DNA from: Mycobacterium sp. 050128
GTDB taxonomy: Bacteria > Actinomycetota > Actinomycetes > Mycobacteriales > Mycobacteriaceae
Direction of reading: 5' to 3'
Assembly: GCF_036409155.1 (NCBI RefSeq)
Contig: NZ_JAZGLW010000005.1
Coordinates: forward strand, 124,001-188,000
Length of the DNA: 64,000 bases
In this document: piece after piece, positions 44,809-53,993 of the stretch
Layout of the letters: each line of letters starts with the position of its first letter
How positions within the stretch are numbered: the first letter of the stretch is position 1
Program-made: the position numbers and the translations under genes
The notes under the pieces: generated by a model
The model's database searches: none
What the model saw: the letters and a program-made list of their open reading frames with translations, nothing else
Told to the model about the DNA's origin: nothing

Positions 44809-45804
44809 TCAGCCACCCGCGCGGAGTCGATACCGGCGTTCGGCGTAGGCCAGATCGTCACGCCACAGCCGGTTGGCGGCATAGCGCATCAGCGGTGCGA
44901 TCACCGGGGCGGCCCGGAGCGCATTTTTGAATCCCGGTCGCGCTGAAAACGCGATGACGGCTTCGACCACGGCGACACGCGGCCGCCCGTCCGGCCCAGG
45001 AGTCGTTGGTGTGGCGTGGGTTTCGACGACGCTTCCGGTTCCCTCCCCCTCGATGATGCGCATCACGACGGTGCGCGCATCGGGGGTCGTGAATTCCGCG
45101 ATTACTGGCACTCCCAGGCGGCTCAGCCGGAATGTGACCGCGACCAGGAAGCGGTCGTCATCCTCGGTCGGCGTGGTCAGCACTTCGAGCCGGGTGAACG
45201 AGTAGGGGTGAAACCATGCGCCGTGCCACGGGTCGAGCCGGTTGGCGATGATGTCAGACGTTTCGCAATTGCCCACCAATCGGGTGACCGCCGTGACGGC
45301 ATCGCCTTCGGGCCGGGGCCCGAGCACCGGCGCATCCAGGGGAACTTCTTTGCCGACTGAGTCGAGGCGTACCCATGCCAACACCCCGTCGTCGTAACAG
45401 GGGAACGGCCTGAAGGGCCATTCACATGTGTCGCCATCGAAAGCCAGTCCGTGCCATCGGCAGTACAGCACCCCGCGGCGCACGACTCCGGTCGCCAGGT
45501 CTGCACCCAAATGTGGGCAGGCTGCCGGGGCAACTCGCAGCCCGCGGTGCTTATCGCGCCAGGAGACCAGATCGACGCCGGCGACGCACGTCCCGAACGG
45601 GCGGTCCGTGCGCACGTCGCTGCTCGCGGCGAATACATACCAATTTCCGGTCGGTCGCCGTTGGGACCGATCCAGTGCGGCGTTGATGATGCGCGGCTGC
45701 GCCTCGCGGTAGGTCGGGCGCTGTTGGGTCCAGGGGACGCGCGGGATTGGGCCAACAGGCCAGTCTTTCGGCCAGCGGCGGTGCAACGGATCGCCCAGGC
45801 TCAT
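44809..45804 (-). CDS. Rieske [2Fe-2S] oxygenase-like protein of the carotenoid operon
   Basis: A 331-aa protein. The N-terminal Rieske domain has C-x-H (CPHLGADL) and C-x2-H (CRWHGLAF), both ligand pairs present. The C-terminal 180 residues resemble the catalytic part of ring oxygenases such as pheophorbide a oxygenase, with ANRLDPWHGAWFHPYSF a likely iron-binding stretch. Similar Rieske proteins (DUF5914, as I recall) accompany crtU in Streptomyces. It is the last gene of the crt operon (ATGA overlap with crtU) and may oxidise the aromatic carotenoid end group. Confidence 0.85.
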   Translation of the reverse strand: MSLGDPLHRRWPKDWPVGPIPRVPWTQQRPTYREAQPRIINAALDRSQRRPTGNWYVFAASSDVRTDRPFGTCVAGVDLVSWRDKHRGLRVAPAACPHLGADLATGVVRRGVLYCRWHGLAFDGDTCEWPFRPFPCYDDGVLAWVRLDSVGKEVPLDAPVLGPRPEGDAVTAVTRLVGNCETSDIIANRLDPWHGAWFHPYSFTRLEVLTTPTEDDDRFLVAVTFRLSRLGVPVIAEFTTPDARTVVMRIIEGEGTGSVVETHATPTTPGPDGRPRVAVVEAVIAFSARPGFKNALRAAPVIAPLMRYAANRLWRDDLAYAERRYRLRAGG

Positions 45805-47327
45805 TGCCGTTGCCGCCCTTGCCGCTCGGCCAGCGACCGCAGCAGTGCGGATCGCCCACGGATGGGAACGGTGACCAACTCGTGCCCGGCGATACCCCAC
45901 AACCTCAGCAAGTGGTTAGCGGCCGACCAGCCGGTGGTGGCCGCTCGTTCCATCAGCGCAACCGGCAGGTCGATGCGGATTCCGTCGCCAGCGAGCACCA
46001 GTCCGTGCTGCGGAGTTGCCACCGTCGGTCGCCGCGCATACATGCCAGGGGCGAACAGCGGGCAGTCGCTTCGACGCAGCACGCGCTCGTGAGTCACACC
46101 CGCGGTGCCGGTCTCAGGGTAGAGCTGATGCAACTGTTCGATCGAAACTTCGCGGCTTGTCTCCGAACTGGTTGCGTAAGAATGCAATTCGATAACAGAT
46201 CCGTGATGCTGCCGAGCCCAGGCGGCAGCCTCACGTTCGTAACGTTCGAGCACACTGATGTTGTCGAGGGGCTCATGCCCGGCCGTGCCGAGGAAGGCGG
46301 GCCGATTGGAGTCCACGGGCCGGTCCAGCCACATCCGATGAACCACAAACGAGGGCGCGGTGCGCAGCCGTCGTATCCGGTCGCGCCACGGATCGTCACC
46401 CAAACCGGGGGAGCCCGCCACCACCTGCTGCAGACCGCCGACGTCGAGCGCCAGCACGACGCCGTCGCCGTGCAGCACTTCGCCCGAATCGGTATGTACG
46501 TGAAAGGCCTTGGTGGCGGGGTCCGTTGCGATACGACTTACGCAGGTGCCGAGGTGCACCCGGACACCGTGGTCGCTCAAGTACTGCCGCAACGGATTCC
46601 ACAGGCTCACATCGAAGTTCGCGGTGGCGACGTCGAAGATCAGGCCCTCGCTGGAGCCGAGGAAATAGATGTGAAACATCGTCGCCAGTTCCGCTGCGGA
46701 CAGTTGTGCCGGCTCGGCGAAGAAGCTGCGCGAAAACACTTCGAACGCAAGGTGGCGCGCCGAGTCGGGGAAATTAAGGCCTTTCAGAAAGGTTTCGGCA
46801 TCCATGTGGTCGAGCCGTTGATAGATGTCCGGCACGGATACCGCCGCGAGCGGCGCGGCGGCCCGGGCATCGATGCGGGCGAGATCGGCAAGCCGGAATG
46901 TCGGGCTGCGCAGGGCGAATGCCAATGCGTTCCACGGTGGGGTGCGGGGCAATCCGCGGAAGCTGTCGCGCCGGCCGGCACCGTCGATCAGGGGGTAGTC
47001 CGCGACCGGCGCGAGCATCCGCAGCTGCGGATCGACTCGGCGCAGCAGGGCCCGCAGGTTGTAGTACTGACGAAAGAAGGCGTGAAAGCCCCGATTCATC
47101 GCCAGCTCGGCGCCGCCCTCGCGTTCGGTCCAGCCGCCGACCCGGCCGCCGAGGTAATCCTCACGTTCCACCAGGTCCACGGCGATACCGCGTTCGGCGA
47201 GTCCGGTCGCGGCGCTCAGGCCGGCGATCCCGCCCCCGATGACGACGGCGCGGGGCCGCGACGACAGCGCGTCGGCTACGGGCAGACCGGGTGGAGCCGG
47301 GTGAACGTGGCGGCGGCGGTCGATCAT
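45801..47327 (-). CDS. crtU: Carotene desaturase/methyltransferase (isorenieratene synthase type)
   Basis: A 508-aa FAD flavoprotein. FAD motif: AVVIGGGIAGLSAATGLAERG with GGRVGGW. The stretch MNRGFHAFFRQYYNLRALLRR and FEVFSRSFFAEPAQLSAAEL are characteristic of CrtU as I recall it from Streptomyces griseus and Brevibacterium. CrtU turns beta-ionone rings aromatic, giving isorenieratene from beta-carotene. ATG 47327 overlaps the preceding methyltransferase stop. Confidence 0.9.
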   Translation of the reverse strand: MIDRRRHVHPAPPGLPVADALSSRPRAVVIGGGIAGLSAATGLAERGIAVDLVEREDYLGGRVGGWTEREGGAELAMNRGFHAFFRQYYNLRALLRRVDPQLRMLAPVADYPLIDGAGRRDSFRGLPRTPPWNALAFALRSPTFRLADLARIDARAAAPLAAVSVPDIYQRLDHMDAETFLKGLNFPDSARHLAFEVFSRSFFAEPAQLSAAELATMFHIYFLGSSEGLIFDVATANFDVSLWNPLRQYLSDHGVRVHLGTCVSRIATDPATKAFHVHTDSGEVLHGDGVVLALDVGGLQQVVAGSPGLGDDPWRDRIRRLRTAPSFVVHRMWLDRPVDSNRPAFLGTAGHEPLDNISVLERYEREAAAWARQHHGSVIELHSYATSSETSREVSIEQLHQLYPETGTAGVTHERVLRRSDCPLFAPGMYARRPTVATPQHGLVLAGDGIRIDLPVALMERAATTGWSAANHLLRLWGIAGHELVTVPIRGRSALLRSLAERQGRQRQ

Positions 47328-48043
47328 TGCGGTGCTTCCCCTAAAAAGGTGTGGACGATGTTGCGTTCCCAGCCGGACATGGTTTCTGCGCGCACCGCGG
47401 TGAAACCGGCGTCTTGCATCCGGCGCCGAAACCGCGCTGCCCCGTCGAAGGTGAGGGCGCTACGCCACAGATGCCGGTACAGCGTGCTGTCACGAGTCCG
47501 CCACCAGCCGGCCGGGATGATGATGCTCCAGCACACCGCGTGCCAGATCAGGGTCGCGGCGCGGGAGTCCCGTACGGAGTACTCGTGTACCGCGAGGGTG
47601 CCACCGGGTCGAAGCAGCTCGCGGAAATTGCGCAGCTGCCCCTCCGGGTCCGTGAGGTTGCGCAGCAGGTAGGCGGCCAGGATGGCGTCGAACGGTCCCG
47701 TGACGCCGTGCTCGTCCAGCTCCTCGACGCGCGCGTGCACGAACCGGACCGACGGCGGCCACGGTTTTGCCCTTGCGGCCTCGAGCATTCCGCGCGCGGC
47801 GTCGACGGCGATGATCTCGGCGTGGGGAGCCACCGCCAACAACGCGGCTGTCGACGCACCGGTGCCGCAACCGGCGTCGAGCAACCGCAAACCCCGGCCA
47901 CCCCCGGGCAGACGCATGCGGTGCGCCGATCGCCCGAGGTTTGTGTGGTAACCGGGGTTGGCGCCGACCAGCCGGTCGTATGCCGCGGCGCCGACGTCGA
48001 AGGCGTCGGGCACGTCGCCGCGGGGCAGGCCTGCTCTATCCAT
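47324..48043 (-). CDS. crtT: SAM-dependent methyltransferase, CrtT-like
   Basis: A 239-aa class I methyltransferase with motif I LLDAGCGTGASTAALL, then IIAVDAARGMLEAAR and FDAILAAYLLRNLTDPEGQLR, as in UbiE-type enzymes. The order crtT-crtU is known in Streptomyces griseus, where the exact role of CrtT is unclear. ATG 48043 lies two bases after crtYd; the frame is open further upstream inside crtYd. It may methylate the carotenoid or a quinone. Confidence 0.82.
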   Translation of the reverse strand: MDRAGLPRGDVPDAFDVGAAAYDRLVGANPGYHTNLGRSAHRMRLPGGGRGLRLLDAGCGTGASTAALLAVAPHAEIIAVDAARGMLEAARAKPWPPSVRFVHARVEELDEHGVTGPFDAILAAYLLRNLTDPEGQLRNFRELLRPGGTLAVHEYSVRDSRAATLIWHAVCWSIIIPAGWWRTRDSTLYRHLWRSALTFDGAARFRRRMQDAGFTAVRAETMSGWERNIVHTFLGEAPQ

Positions 48044-48045
48044 GG

Positions 48046-48357
48046 TTACCGATTCGCACGCTGACGCTCCCAGAGCAGCAGCACGGCGGTAGCGAGGGCG
48101 AACCCGAACAAGAAATCCTCGACCGGGATGTCGAACGGAAAGCGGATGCCGCTGGTCTGCTGGTCGTCGTAGATGACGATCGGCGCACTGCGTTTGGTCA
48201 GCCATCCATCAACCGGTATCTGGAAACCCAGGATGATCACCATCGACAGCCAGTAGGCGGGCCGCCGCAACAGCCCGGTGTGCAGCAGCGTGAATTCCAG
48301 CGCGCACACCACCGCCACGGCCAGAATCGCCGGCACGGTGTAGCCGAGGCCGGTCAT
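48046..48357 (-). CDS. crtYd: Lycopene cyclase subunit CrtYd
   Basis: A 103-aa membrane protein with three helices, one half of the heterodimeric lycopene beta-cyclase of actinobacteria. The diagnostic motif is PFDIPVEDFLFGF near residue 74. Together with CrtYc it closes both ends of lycopene into beta-rings. ATG 48357 overlaps the crtYc stop (ATGA). Confidence 0.92.
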   Translation of the reverse strand: MTGLGYTVPAILAVAVVCALEFTLLHTGLLRRPAYWLSMVIILGFQIPVDGWLTKRSAPIVIYDDQQTSGIRFPFDIPVEDFLFGFALATAVLLLWERQRANR

Positions 48358-48677
48358 CGGCGCCTGGCCCGATCGAGGATGGCGGTCACCGCGTTGTAGG
48401 TCAGCAAGGCGCACAACGGGATCACCACAAAGAACAGCGCCTCCTCGACGGGCACGCCGAACGGGAGGTTGATGCCGGTGATGTAGTCGCCGTTGTAGCC
48501 CCATACGCGGGCCGCGATGGCGACCGCATCCCAGACCAGGAACACCGCCGCGACCGGAATCACCGCGCCTATCAGCCGCCGCGGCTGGCGGTACACCCCT
48601 GCGCCGAACAACTCCAGCGGTGCGGTGATCACCAGGCACAGGCCGAGCACAATCAGATATTGCCACCGATCGCTCAC
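48354..48677 (-). CDS. crtYc: Lycopene cyclase subunit CrtYc
   Basis: A 107-aa membrane protein with three helices and the motif PFGVPVEEALFFVVIP, paired with the PVED motif of CrtYd. GTG 48677 overlaps the crtB stop (GTGA). The split two-gene cyclase is the usual form in Mycobacterium and Brevibacterium, unlike the single CrtY of Streptomyces that otherwise shares crtT and crtU. Confidence 0.92.
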   Translation of the reverse strand: MSDRWQYLIVLGLCLVITAPLELFGAGVYRQPRRLIGAVIPVAAVFLVWDAVAIAARVWGYNGDYITGINLPFGVPVEEALFFVVIPLCALLTYNAVTAILDRARRR

Positions 48678-49627
48678 GTCGCGGCGGCCCTTCGCGACTC
48701 GGATCCGCCCGTGCGCAGCCACCAGGAACGCAGCAGCCCGGCGCCGGCGACCTGAAGTCGCCGCGCAGTGCCGACGGTGGCGCGCCGGCTGAACACCGAG
48801 AAATCGCTGTCCTCGATGCGATCCAGGATGTCGGAGTAAAGCGTCAACGCCGTCGCTACGCACGGCCGTGAGCGCGGCTCCAGCAAGGCGATCCCGTCGG
48901 CGGCGAAACGGTAGATTTCCCGGGTGATTTCGTGCTGAGCTGCCAGCGCGTCACGCACGCGAGCGTCGGTGCGCCGGTGAACATGGCACCACGTCATCAG
49001 GTCTCGGTCTACGCCGAAGGCGGCCAGTTCGTCGGCGGGCAGGTAGATCCTGTTGCGGGTCAGATCCTCGCCGACGTCGCGCAGAAAATTGGTCAACTGA
49101 AATGCCCGGCCCAATGCTGCCGCGTAGGGGGCGGCATCTTCGGTGACACCTACCGTGCCCAGTATCGGAAGCATTTGCAGGCCAATGACTTCCGCTGAGC
49201 CACGCATGTAGCGATTGAGCGCCGCGCGATCGGGATAGTCGGTGACGGTGAGGTCCATGCGCATAGAGGCGAGAAAGTCCTCGAACAAGTCCGCGGCGAT
49301 CCCGTAACGACGAATGGTGTCTTCGACCGCGGCAAGGACGGGTTCGTCGTGATGGTCACCACCGGCAAAGAAGCGGTCGGACAGGTTCTGAAGCCGTTCG
49401 GCCCGGGTGCTGACGTCCAGTGCCGGATTGAGCTCGTCGATGATGTCATCGGCATGACGGGCGAAACCGTACAGCGCGTGCACCGCCGGACGCTGGTCCG
49501 GGGCAAGCAGGCGAGTGGCCAGAAAATAGGTGCGCCCGTTCGCGGCGGCGATCTGCCGGCAGCGCCGATATGCCGCGCGCAGGCCCGAATCCGCGATTCC
49601 GGCGGCATCCAATTCCGTGCGGATCAT
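48674..49627 (-). CDS. crtB: Phytoene synthase
   Basis: A 317-aa squalene/phytoene synthase joining two GGPP molecules into phytoene. The two Asp-rich Mg-binding motifs are HADDIIDEL (about residue 60) and RDVGEDLTRNRIYLP (about residue 188). LNRYMRGSAEVIG is the substrate-pocket helix. ATG 49627 overlaps the crtI stop. Confidence 0.96.
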   Translation of the reverse strand: MIRTELDAAGIADSGLRAAYRRCRQIAAANGRTYFLATRLLAPDQRPAVHALYGFARHADDIIDELNPALDVSTRAERLQNLSDRFFAGGDHHDEPVLAAVEDTIRRYGIAADLFEDFLASMRMDLTVTDYPDRAALNRYMRGSAEVIGLQMLPILGTVGVTEDAAPYAAALGRAFQLTNFLRDVGEDLTRNRIYLPADELAAFGVDRDLMTWCHVHRRTDARVRDALAAQHEITREIYRFAADGIALLEPRSRPCVATALTLYSDILDRIEDSDFSVFSRRATVGTARRLQVAGAGLLRSWWLRTGGSESRRAAAT

Positions 49628-51150
49628 CGTGGGCCGGCTTTCAGGTCGAGCGTCGTGATCGCCCGGTCGACGCTCCCGGTGATCCGGTCGGCGGCCAGCC
49701 GCCCGGAGATCAGCGTGGTGGGCACACCCACTCCGGGCAGGGTCGACGATCCGGCCAGCACCGCATTGTCGATGTCGCGCACGGTGTTGGCCGGCCGGAA
49801 GGGTCCGGTCTGAGCGAAGTTGTGCGCCAAGGCGAACGGCGTACCGGCCATCATCCCCTGACGGGCCCAGTCGGCAGGCGTGTCCAGATGCAGCAGCTGC
49901 ACGCCGTCACGGACGCCGGGTAACAATCTTTCCTGTACGACATCGAGCAGAGACTCGGCGTACGTTTCACCGATGCGTGACCAGTCGATCGCGCAGCCGG
50001 TCAGGTTCGGGGCGGGTGCCAGCACGTAGAGCAGGTCGCGTCCGGCAGGTGCCAAGCTGGGGTCACTCGCGGTCGGTCGGGTGACCAACAGTGAGGGGTC
50101 CGACATGAGCCGGCGGTCGCGGATGATGTCGGTAAAAGTCCGATCCCACGAGTCTCCGAAAAGGATTGTGTGATGGGCGTTTCCCGAAGGCACAGCGTGA
50201 CAACCCGCGTGCAGCACCACGGCCGAGGGCGCCGCGCGCAGCGGGATCACCCGGCGGGGTCGGCGTCCCAGCAGTCGATAAGTCTGGGGCAACTCGGTGG
50301 TCAGCACCACCGCGTCGCACGCAATCGGCCCCTGTCCGTCGGTTCGCACCGCGGTGATCCGCTCGCCGGCGCGGTCGAGCGCAGTCACCGTCGACCCGTA
50401 ATGGAAGCGCACTCCGGCGTCGGCAGCGGCCGCCGCCAGCGCTTCCGGCAGCGCACGCACACCGCCGCGGGGAAAGAACACGCCCGAGACGGTGTCCATG
50501 TAGGCGATCACCGCGTAGACGGCCAGGGCGTCTTGCGGCGCGACACCGGCGTAGAGCGACTGGAAGGTGAACACGCGCCGCAACCGGGGGTCGCTGATAT
50601 GGCGCTTGACCATGGTTTCCCATCGGCGGAATCCGCCGAGCATGGCCAGTCTGACCAGCGCGCCGTTCAGCAGGGACAGTGGGGAGTCGAAGTTCGAGGC
50701 AATGAATCCGTCGAATTCGGTGCGGTACAGCAGATTCAGCCAGTCCCGCAGTCGCCGGTAACCGGCCTCTTGTTGCGGGCCGCCGAATTCCCGCACCGCG
50801 GCTGCCATCCGATCCGCGTCGCTGTGGACGTCGATCGAGCTGCCGTCGGCGAACATCGCCCGGTACGCCGGGTCCAACTCAAGCAATTCGACTCGCTCGC
50901 TGAGGGTTTCACCGACCGCAGCAAACGCCTCGTCGATCAGGTCCGGCATGGTCAGCACGGTCGGACCAGTGTCGATCCGGTAGCCGTCGGAGTCGCGTCG
51001 TCCCGCGCGGCCGCCCGGCCACGCATGCTGTTCGACCACCGTGACCTGCCGGCCGCGCCCGGCTAAGTGCAACGCGGCGGCAAGACCCGCGAATCCCGCC
51101 CCGACCACCACGACGTGATCGGTTCGCCCCGGTACCGTACGGATGCTCAT
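49624..51150 (-). CDS. crtI: Phytoene desaturase
   Basis: A 508-aa flavoprotein turning phytoene into lycopene. FAD motif: VVVVGAGFAGLAAALHLAGRG followed by WPGGRAGR. The C-terminus carries the carotenoid desaturase signature region (LPGVGVPTTLISGRLAADRI). ATG 51150 overlaps the crtE stop; the frame is open to 51276 within crtE. It is the true crtI of the window, distinct from the phytoene-desaturase-like gene at 8031. Confidence 0.95.
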   Translation of the reverse strand: MSIRTVPGRTDHVVVVGAGFAGLAAALHLAGRGRQVTVVEQHAWPGGRAGRRDSDGYRIDTGPTVLTMPDLIDEAFAAVGETLSERVELLELDPAYRAMFADGSSIDVHSDADRMAAAVREFGGPQQEAGYRRLRDWLNLLYRTEFDGFIASNFDSPLSLLNGALVRLAMLGGFRRWETMVKRHISDPRLRRVFTFQSLYAGVAPQDALAVYAVIAYMDTVSGVFFPRGGVRALPEALAAAAADAGVRFHYGSTVTALDRAGERITAVRTDGQGPIACDAVVLTTELPQTYRLLGRRPRRVIPLRAAPSAVVLHAGCHAVPSGNAHHTILFGDSWDRTFTDIIRDRRLMSDPSLLVTRPTASDPSLAPAGRDLLYVLAPAPNLTGCAIDWSRIGETYAESLLDVVQERLLPGVRDGVQLLHLDTPADWARQGMMAGTPFALAHNFAQTGPFRPANTVRDIDNAVLAGSSTLPGVGVPTTLISGRLAADRITGSVDRAITTLDLKAGPR

Positions 51151-52334
51151 GCGGCACGCTGGGTGCACAGGCCGGCCATGTCGATCAGCGCGGCGGTCAG
51201 TGAATGATCGACCATGGAGCGATCCAGCGCCTTTCGCGCTTCCTCGACGCGGCTGCCGATGAGTTCTTCGATCCACTGCACTGCCCCGGTGGCGACAATC
51301 AGGGTCCGACAGTGGTCAAGCGCGGCGTCGTCGAGCCGATCGCCGGTCATCAGTTGGCGCAGTTGGCGGCGGGTCGGCGCGTCGGCCAACTCGTGCGCCG
51401 CCACCACCACACTGGTGGCCTTCTGCTCGATCAGATCCCCACTATTGGGTTTGCCGGTCTGCGCGGGAGATCCGAAAATGCCGAGGACATCGTCGCGCAA
51501 CTGGAACGCCTCACCGATGGCGGAACCGTATTCGCCGAGCGCGGCCAGCACCCGCTCGTCGCATCCGGCCATCGCGGCGCCGATCTCCAAGGGCCGGCGC
51601 ACCGTGTAGTTCCCCGACTTCCGCCGGGCCACCTCGAGCACGGCGTCCAACGAGGGTAGGTTGCGCACATCGATTGCCAGATCGGCGAATTGGCCCACCG
51701 CGAGCTCGGTGCGCATCGCGTCGTAGCGGGGCCATGCTCGGGCCAGATGGTGGCGCTGCAGGCCACTATCGCGCAACATCTGTTCGGCCCAGATCAAGCA
51801 CAGGTCGCCGAGCAAGATGGCAGCCGATTCACCGAATCGGCGTGAGGAACCGGACAGCCCATGCTGTCGATGCCAGCGCTCGAATTGAATGTGCGCGGCG
51901 GGGCGGCCCCGTCGCGATGGCGATTCGTCCATCACGTCGTCGTGCAGCAGTGCGAACGCGTGCAGCAGCTCCAGGCTCGCAGTGGCCGACAGGGCGGCGT
52001 CGCTGGCCGGCGCTGCACACAACCAGCCCAGGTACATAAACGTCGACCGCAGGCATTTACCGCCGTCGACGAAATTCACCAAGATGTCCGCGGCGACGTC
52101 GACGCCGCAGGCACCTAGCTCTGCGGCGCACCGCCCGGCGACGAATGTCGCGACGCGTGCGAGAACCGACTCCCGCAATTCGGCGTGCCACATCGGGAAT
52201 TGGTTCGAATCCGGTGGAAAAACCGGGACAGCGGCGGTCTCGTCGAAACGCACGGCTGTGAAGGTGTCCACGGCTCCCGCCTGAGGTTCAATGGCAATGT
52301 TGCTCAGCCGCTGGCTCGAATGCCTCAGATTCAT
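51147..52334 (-). CDS. crtE: Geranylgeranyl diphosphate synthase
   Basis: A 395-aa trans-polyprenyl synthase. First Asp-rich motif: LLHDDVMDES; second: QLRDDVLGIFG; with GGKCLRS binding the diphosphate. It makes GGPP for crtB. ATG 52334 is the chosen start; the frame stays open to a TTG at 52367. It heads an eight-gene operon with stop-start overlaps at nearly every junction. The AT-rich region 52335-52579 is its promoter and holds the motif 52420-52437. Confidence 0.94.
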   Translation of the reverse strand: MNLRHSSQRLSNIAIEPQAGAVDTFTAVRFDETAAVPVFPPDSNQFPMWHAELRESVLARVATFVAGRCAAELGACGVDVAADILVNFVDGGKCLRSTFMYLGWLCAAPASDAALSATASLELLHAFALLHDDVMDESPSRRGRPAAHIQFERWHRQHGLSGSSRRFGESAAILLGDLCLIWAEQMLRDSGLQRHHLARAWPRYDAMRTELAVGQFADLAIDVRNLPSLDAVLEVARRKSGNYTVRRPLEIGAAMAGCDERVLAALGEYGSAIGEAFQLRDDVLGIFGSPAQTGKPNSGDLIEQKATSVVVAAHELADAPTRRQLRQLMTGDRLDDAALDHCRTLIVATGAVQWIEELIGSRVEEARKALDRSMVDHSLTAALIDMAGLCTQRAA

Positions 52335-52419
52335 TCGATGGTACCCCTTCAACGAGAAAACAAGCACTGTGAAATTGCGGACGTGCTTGCGCCGTTCGCT
52401 CAGGCCAACCTTGGCTCAG

Positions 52420-52437
52420 TTAAGTAATTGAAACATT
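52420..52437 (-). promoter_or_regulatory. Shared upstream motif, crtE copy
   Basis: On the minus strand AATGTTTCAATTACTTAA, 86 bases before crtE. It is 16 of 18 identical to the motif upstream of the mmpL gene (41114-41131). It sits in an AT-rich patch with outer AGTAA and TTACT arms (52423-52445). The remainder of 52335-52579 shows no gene. Confidence 0.6.
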
Positions 52438-52579
52438 AATTTACTGAATCATCGACCGATGCGCCAGCGGTGCCGCTTAAAGGCCGCCGGTAGTGCTCCG
52501 CACGGCGATGAATCGATCCGATGACCGGAAGTGATGTAAGTCGACTCCGCCTGTTACCCGATGGGTCGCTCGCAAGACC

Positions 52580-53929
52580 TCAGCGGTTACGCCCGAGCAG
52601 ATGACGCAGGGCAGCATCCAGGTCGGGCTGGCGGAACCGGTGTCCCGCTTCCACGAGCCGTTGCGGGGCGACGCGCTGACTCGCGCACGCCAGTTCGCGG
52701 GCGCCCTGTTCGCCGAGCAATATTCGCGGCCCCACCGGCGGAACGGGCAGCACCGCGGGGCGGCGCAGCACGTGGGCCAGCGTGCGGGTGTACTCGCTGT
52801 TGCGAACCGGTTGCGGGGCAACGGCATTCACCGGACCAGACAGCGTAGTGTCCCAGAGCGCCCGGTGATAAACGTCGATCAGGTCATCAATCCCTATCCA
52901 GGACAACCACTGTCGGCCATTGCCGAGCCGGCCGCCGAGACCGGCGGCGAACAGCGGGCGCATCAATTTCAGCGTGCCGCCGCGGGGTGATTGCACGATG
53001 CCGGTCCGCACCTGCACCACCCGGGCCCCGGCCTGTGCGGCCGGCGCGGTCGCGTCCTCCCAGTCGGCGACGACGTCGGCAAGAAAGCCGTCGCCACGCT
53101 CGCTTGCCTCGGTGAGTTCTTCGTCGCCGCGGTCGTAGCCGTAGTAGCCGATCGCGGAGGCCGAGATCAGCAGGCCGGTCTTGGCACGTGCCACCAGTTC
53201 GGCCAGCTGACGGGTCGGACCGATCCGGCTGTCGCGCACCGCTTTCCGGTGCCCCTCGGTGAACCGTCCGGCGATCGAGGCGCCGGCCAGGTGGATGACC
53301 GCGTCAATGCCGGTCAGCAGCTCCGGGTCGGGGTCATCGGGATTCCACTGTCGTTCATCCTTGCCGCGTGCGCTGTGGCGGACGAGTTGGACGACCCGAT
53401 GCCCGCCGGTGCGCAAGAACGCCGACAGCGCCGAACCGACCAGTCCCGACGACCCGGTGACCGCCACGGTCACCGGCGCCAGACCGTGCCGGGCGGCCAG
53501 TTGGTGGGCGGCCAAATCGTCGGCCAGCTGGCGGTGCCGGTAGACGAACATCGGGCGCAGCGCGGCGCCGGGCACGGGTGTCTGGACGCGGTCGATCACC
53601 TCGGTCCGGTTGCCGCCGAGGTCGTCGAATTCGTGGATGTGTCGCCACCGCACCGCGATGCGGGCCGGTAGCGACGCCAGCCCGTCGCTGCCGATCGCGT
53701 CGACGAAGCGGCGCGGCGGGTCATAGCCCTCGGCCTGGTGCTGGGCCACCCAGCGCAGCCCACCCGGGAGGGCGAGTTCGGCCCGCCCGTCGCGCAGCGA
53801 CGACGCTTCCGAGACCAGTCGCATCGGCGACCATGGCGGCGACAGCCGCTCGAAAGCACCCGGGCGTGCATGCCAGGCGAACACGTCATCGCGCGGCGCA
53901 TCGACCACGCTAGAAAATTCCAGTCCCAT
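52580..53929 (-). CDS. SRPBCC-epimerase fusion (TIGR01777-type)
   Basis: A 449-aa two-domain protein. Residues 1-150 form a START-like domain (FSSVVDAPRDDVFAWHARPG at the start). Residues 155-449 are an NAD(P)-dependent epimerase of the SDR39U1 type, with VAVTGSSGLVGSALSAFL, an ISASAIGYYG catalytic strand with Y-x3-like spacing, and a C-terminal LLEAGHRF-like helix (RLVEAGHRFRQPDLDAALRHLL). ATG 53929. It is divergent from an SDR gene and lies upstream of crtE on the same strand. Substrate unknown. Confidence 0.88.
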   Translation of the reverse strand: MGLEFSSVVDAPRDDVFAWHARPGAFERLSPPWSPMRLVSEASSLRDGRAELALPGGLRWVAQHQAEGYDPPRRFVDAIGSDGLASLPARIAVRWRHIHEFDDLGGNRTEVIDRVQTPVPGAALRPMFVYRHRQLADDLAAHQLAARHGLAPVTVAVTGSSGLVGSALSAFLRTGGHRVVQLVRHSARGKDERQWNPDDPDPELLTGIDAVIHLAGASIAGRFTEGHRKAVRDSRIGPTRQLAELVARAKTGLLISASAIGYYGYDRGDEELTEASERGDGFLADVVADWEDATAPAAQAGARVVQVRTGIVQSPRGGTLKLMRPLFAAGLGGRLGNGRQWLSWIGIDDLIDVYHRALWDTTLSGPVNAVAPQPVRNSEYTRTLAHVLRRPAVLPVPPVGPRILLGEQGARELACASQRVAPQRLVEAGHRFRQPDLDAALRHLLGRNR

Positions 53930-53993
53930 CGTTCGATATGTACCCTATGACGACGAGAGCATGCCTTGCGCCGGCGTGGGTAAGTAAGGACGC

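Noticed and set aside
45747..47672. A 641-codon plus-strand frame opposite crtU
   Set aside because: Antisense to crtU and its neighbours, whose frames carry clear family motifs.
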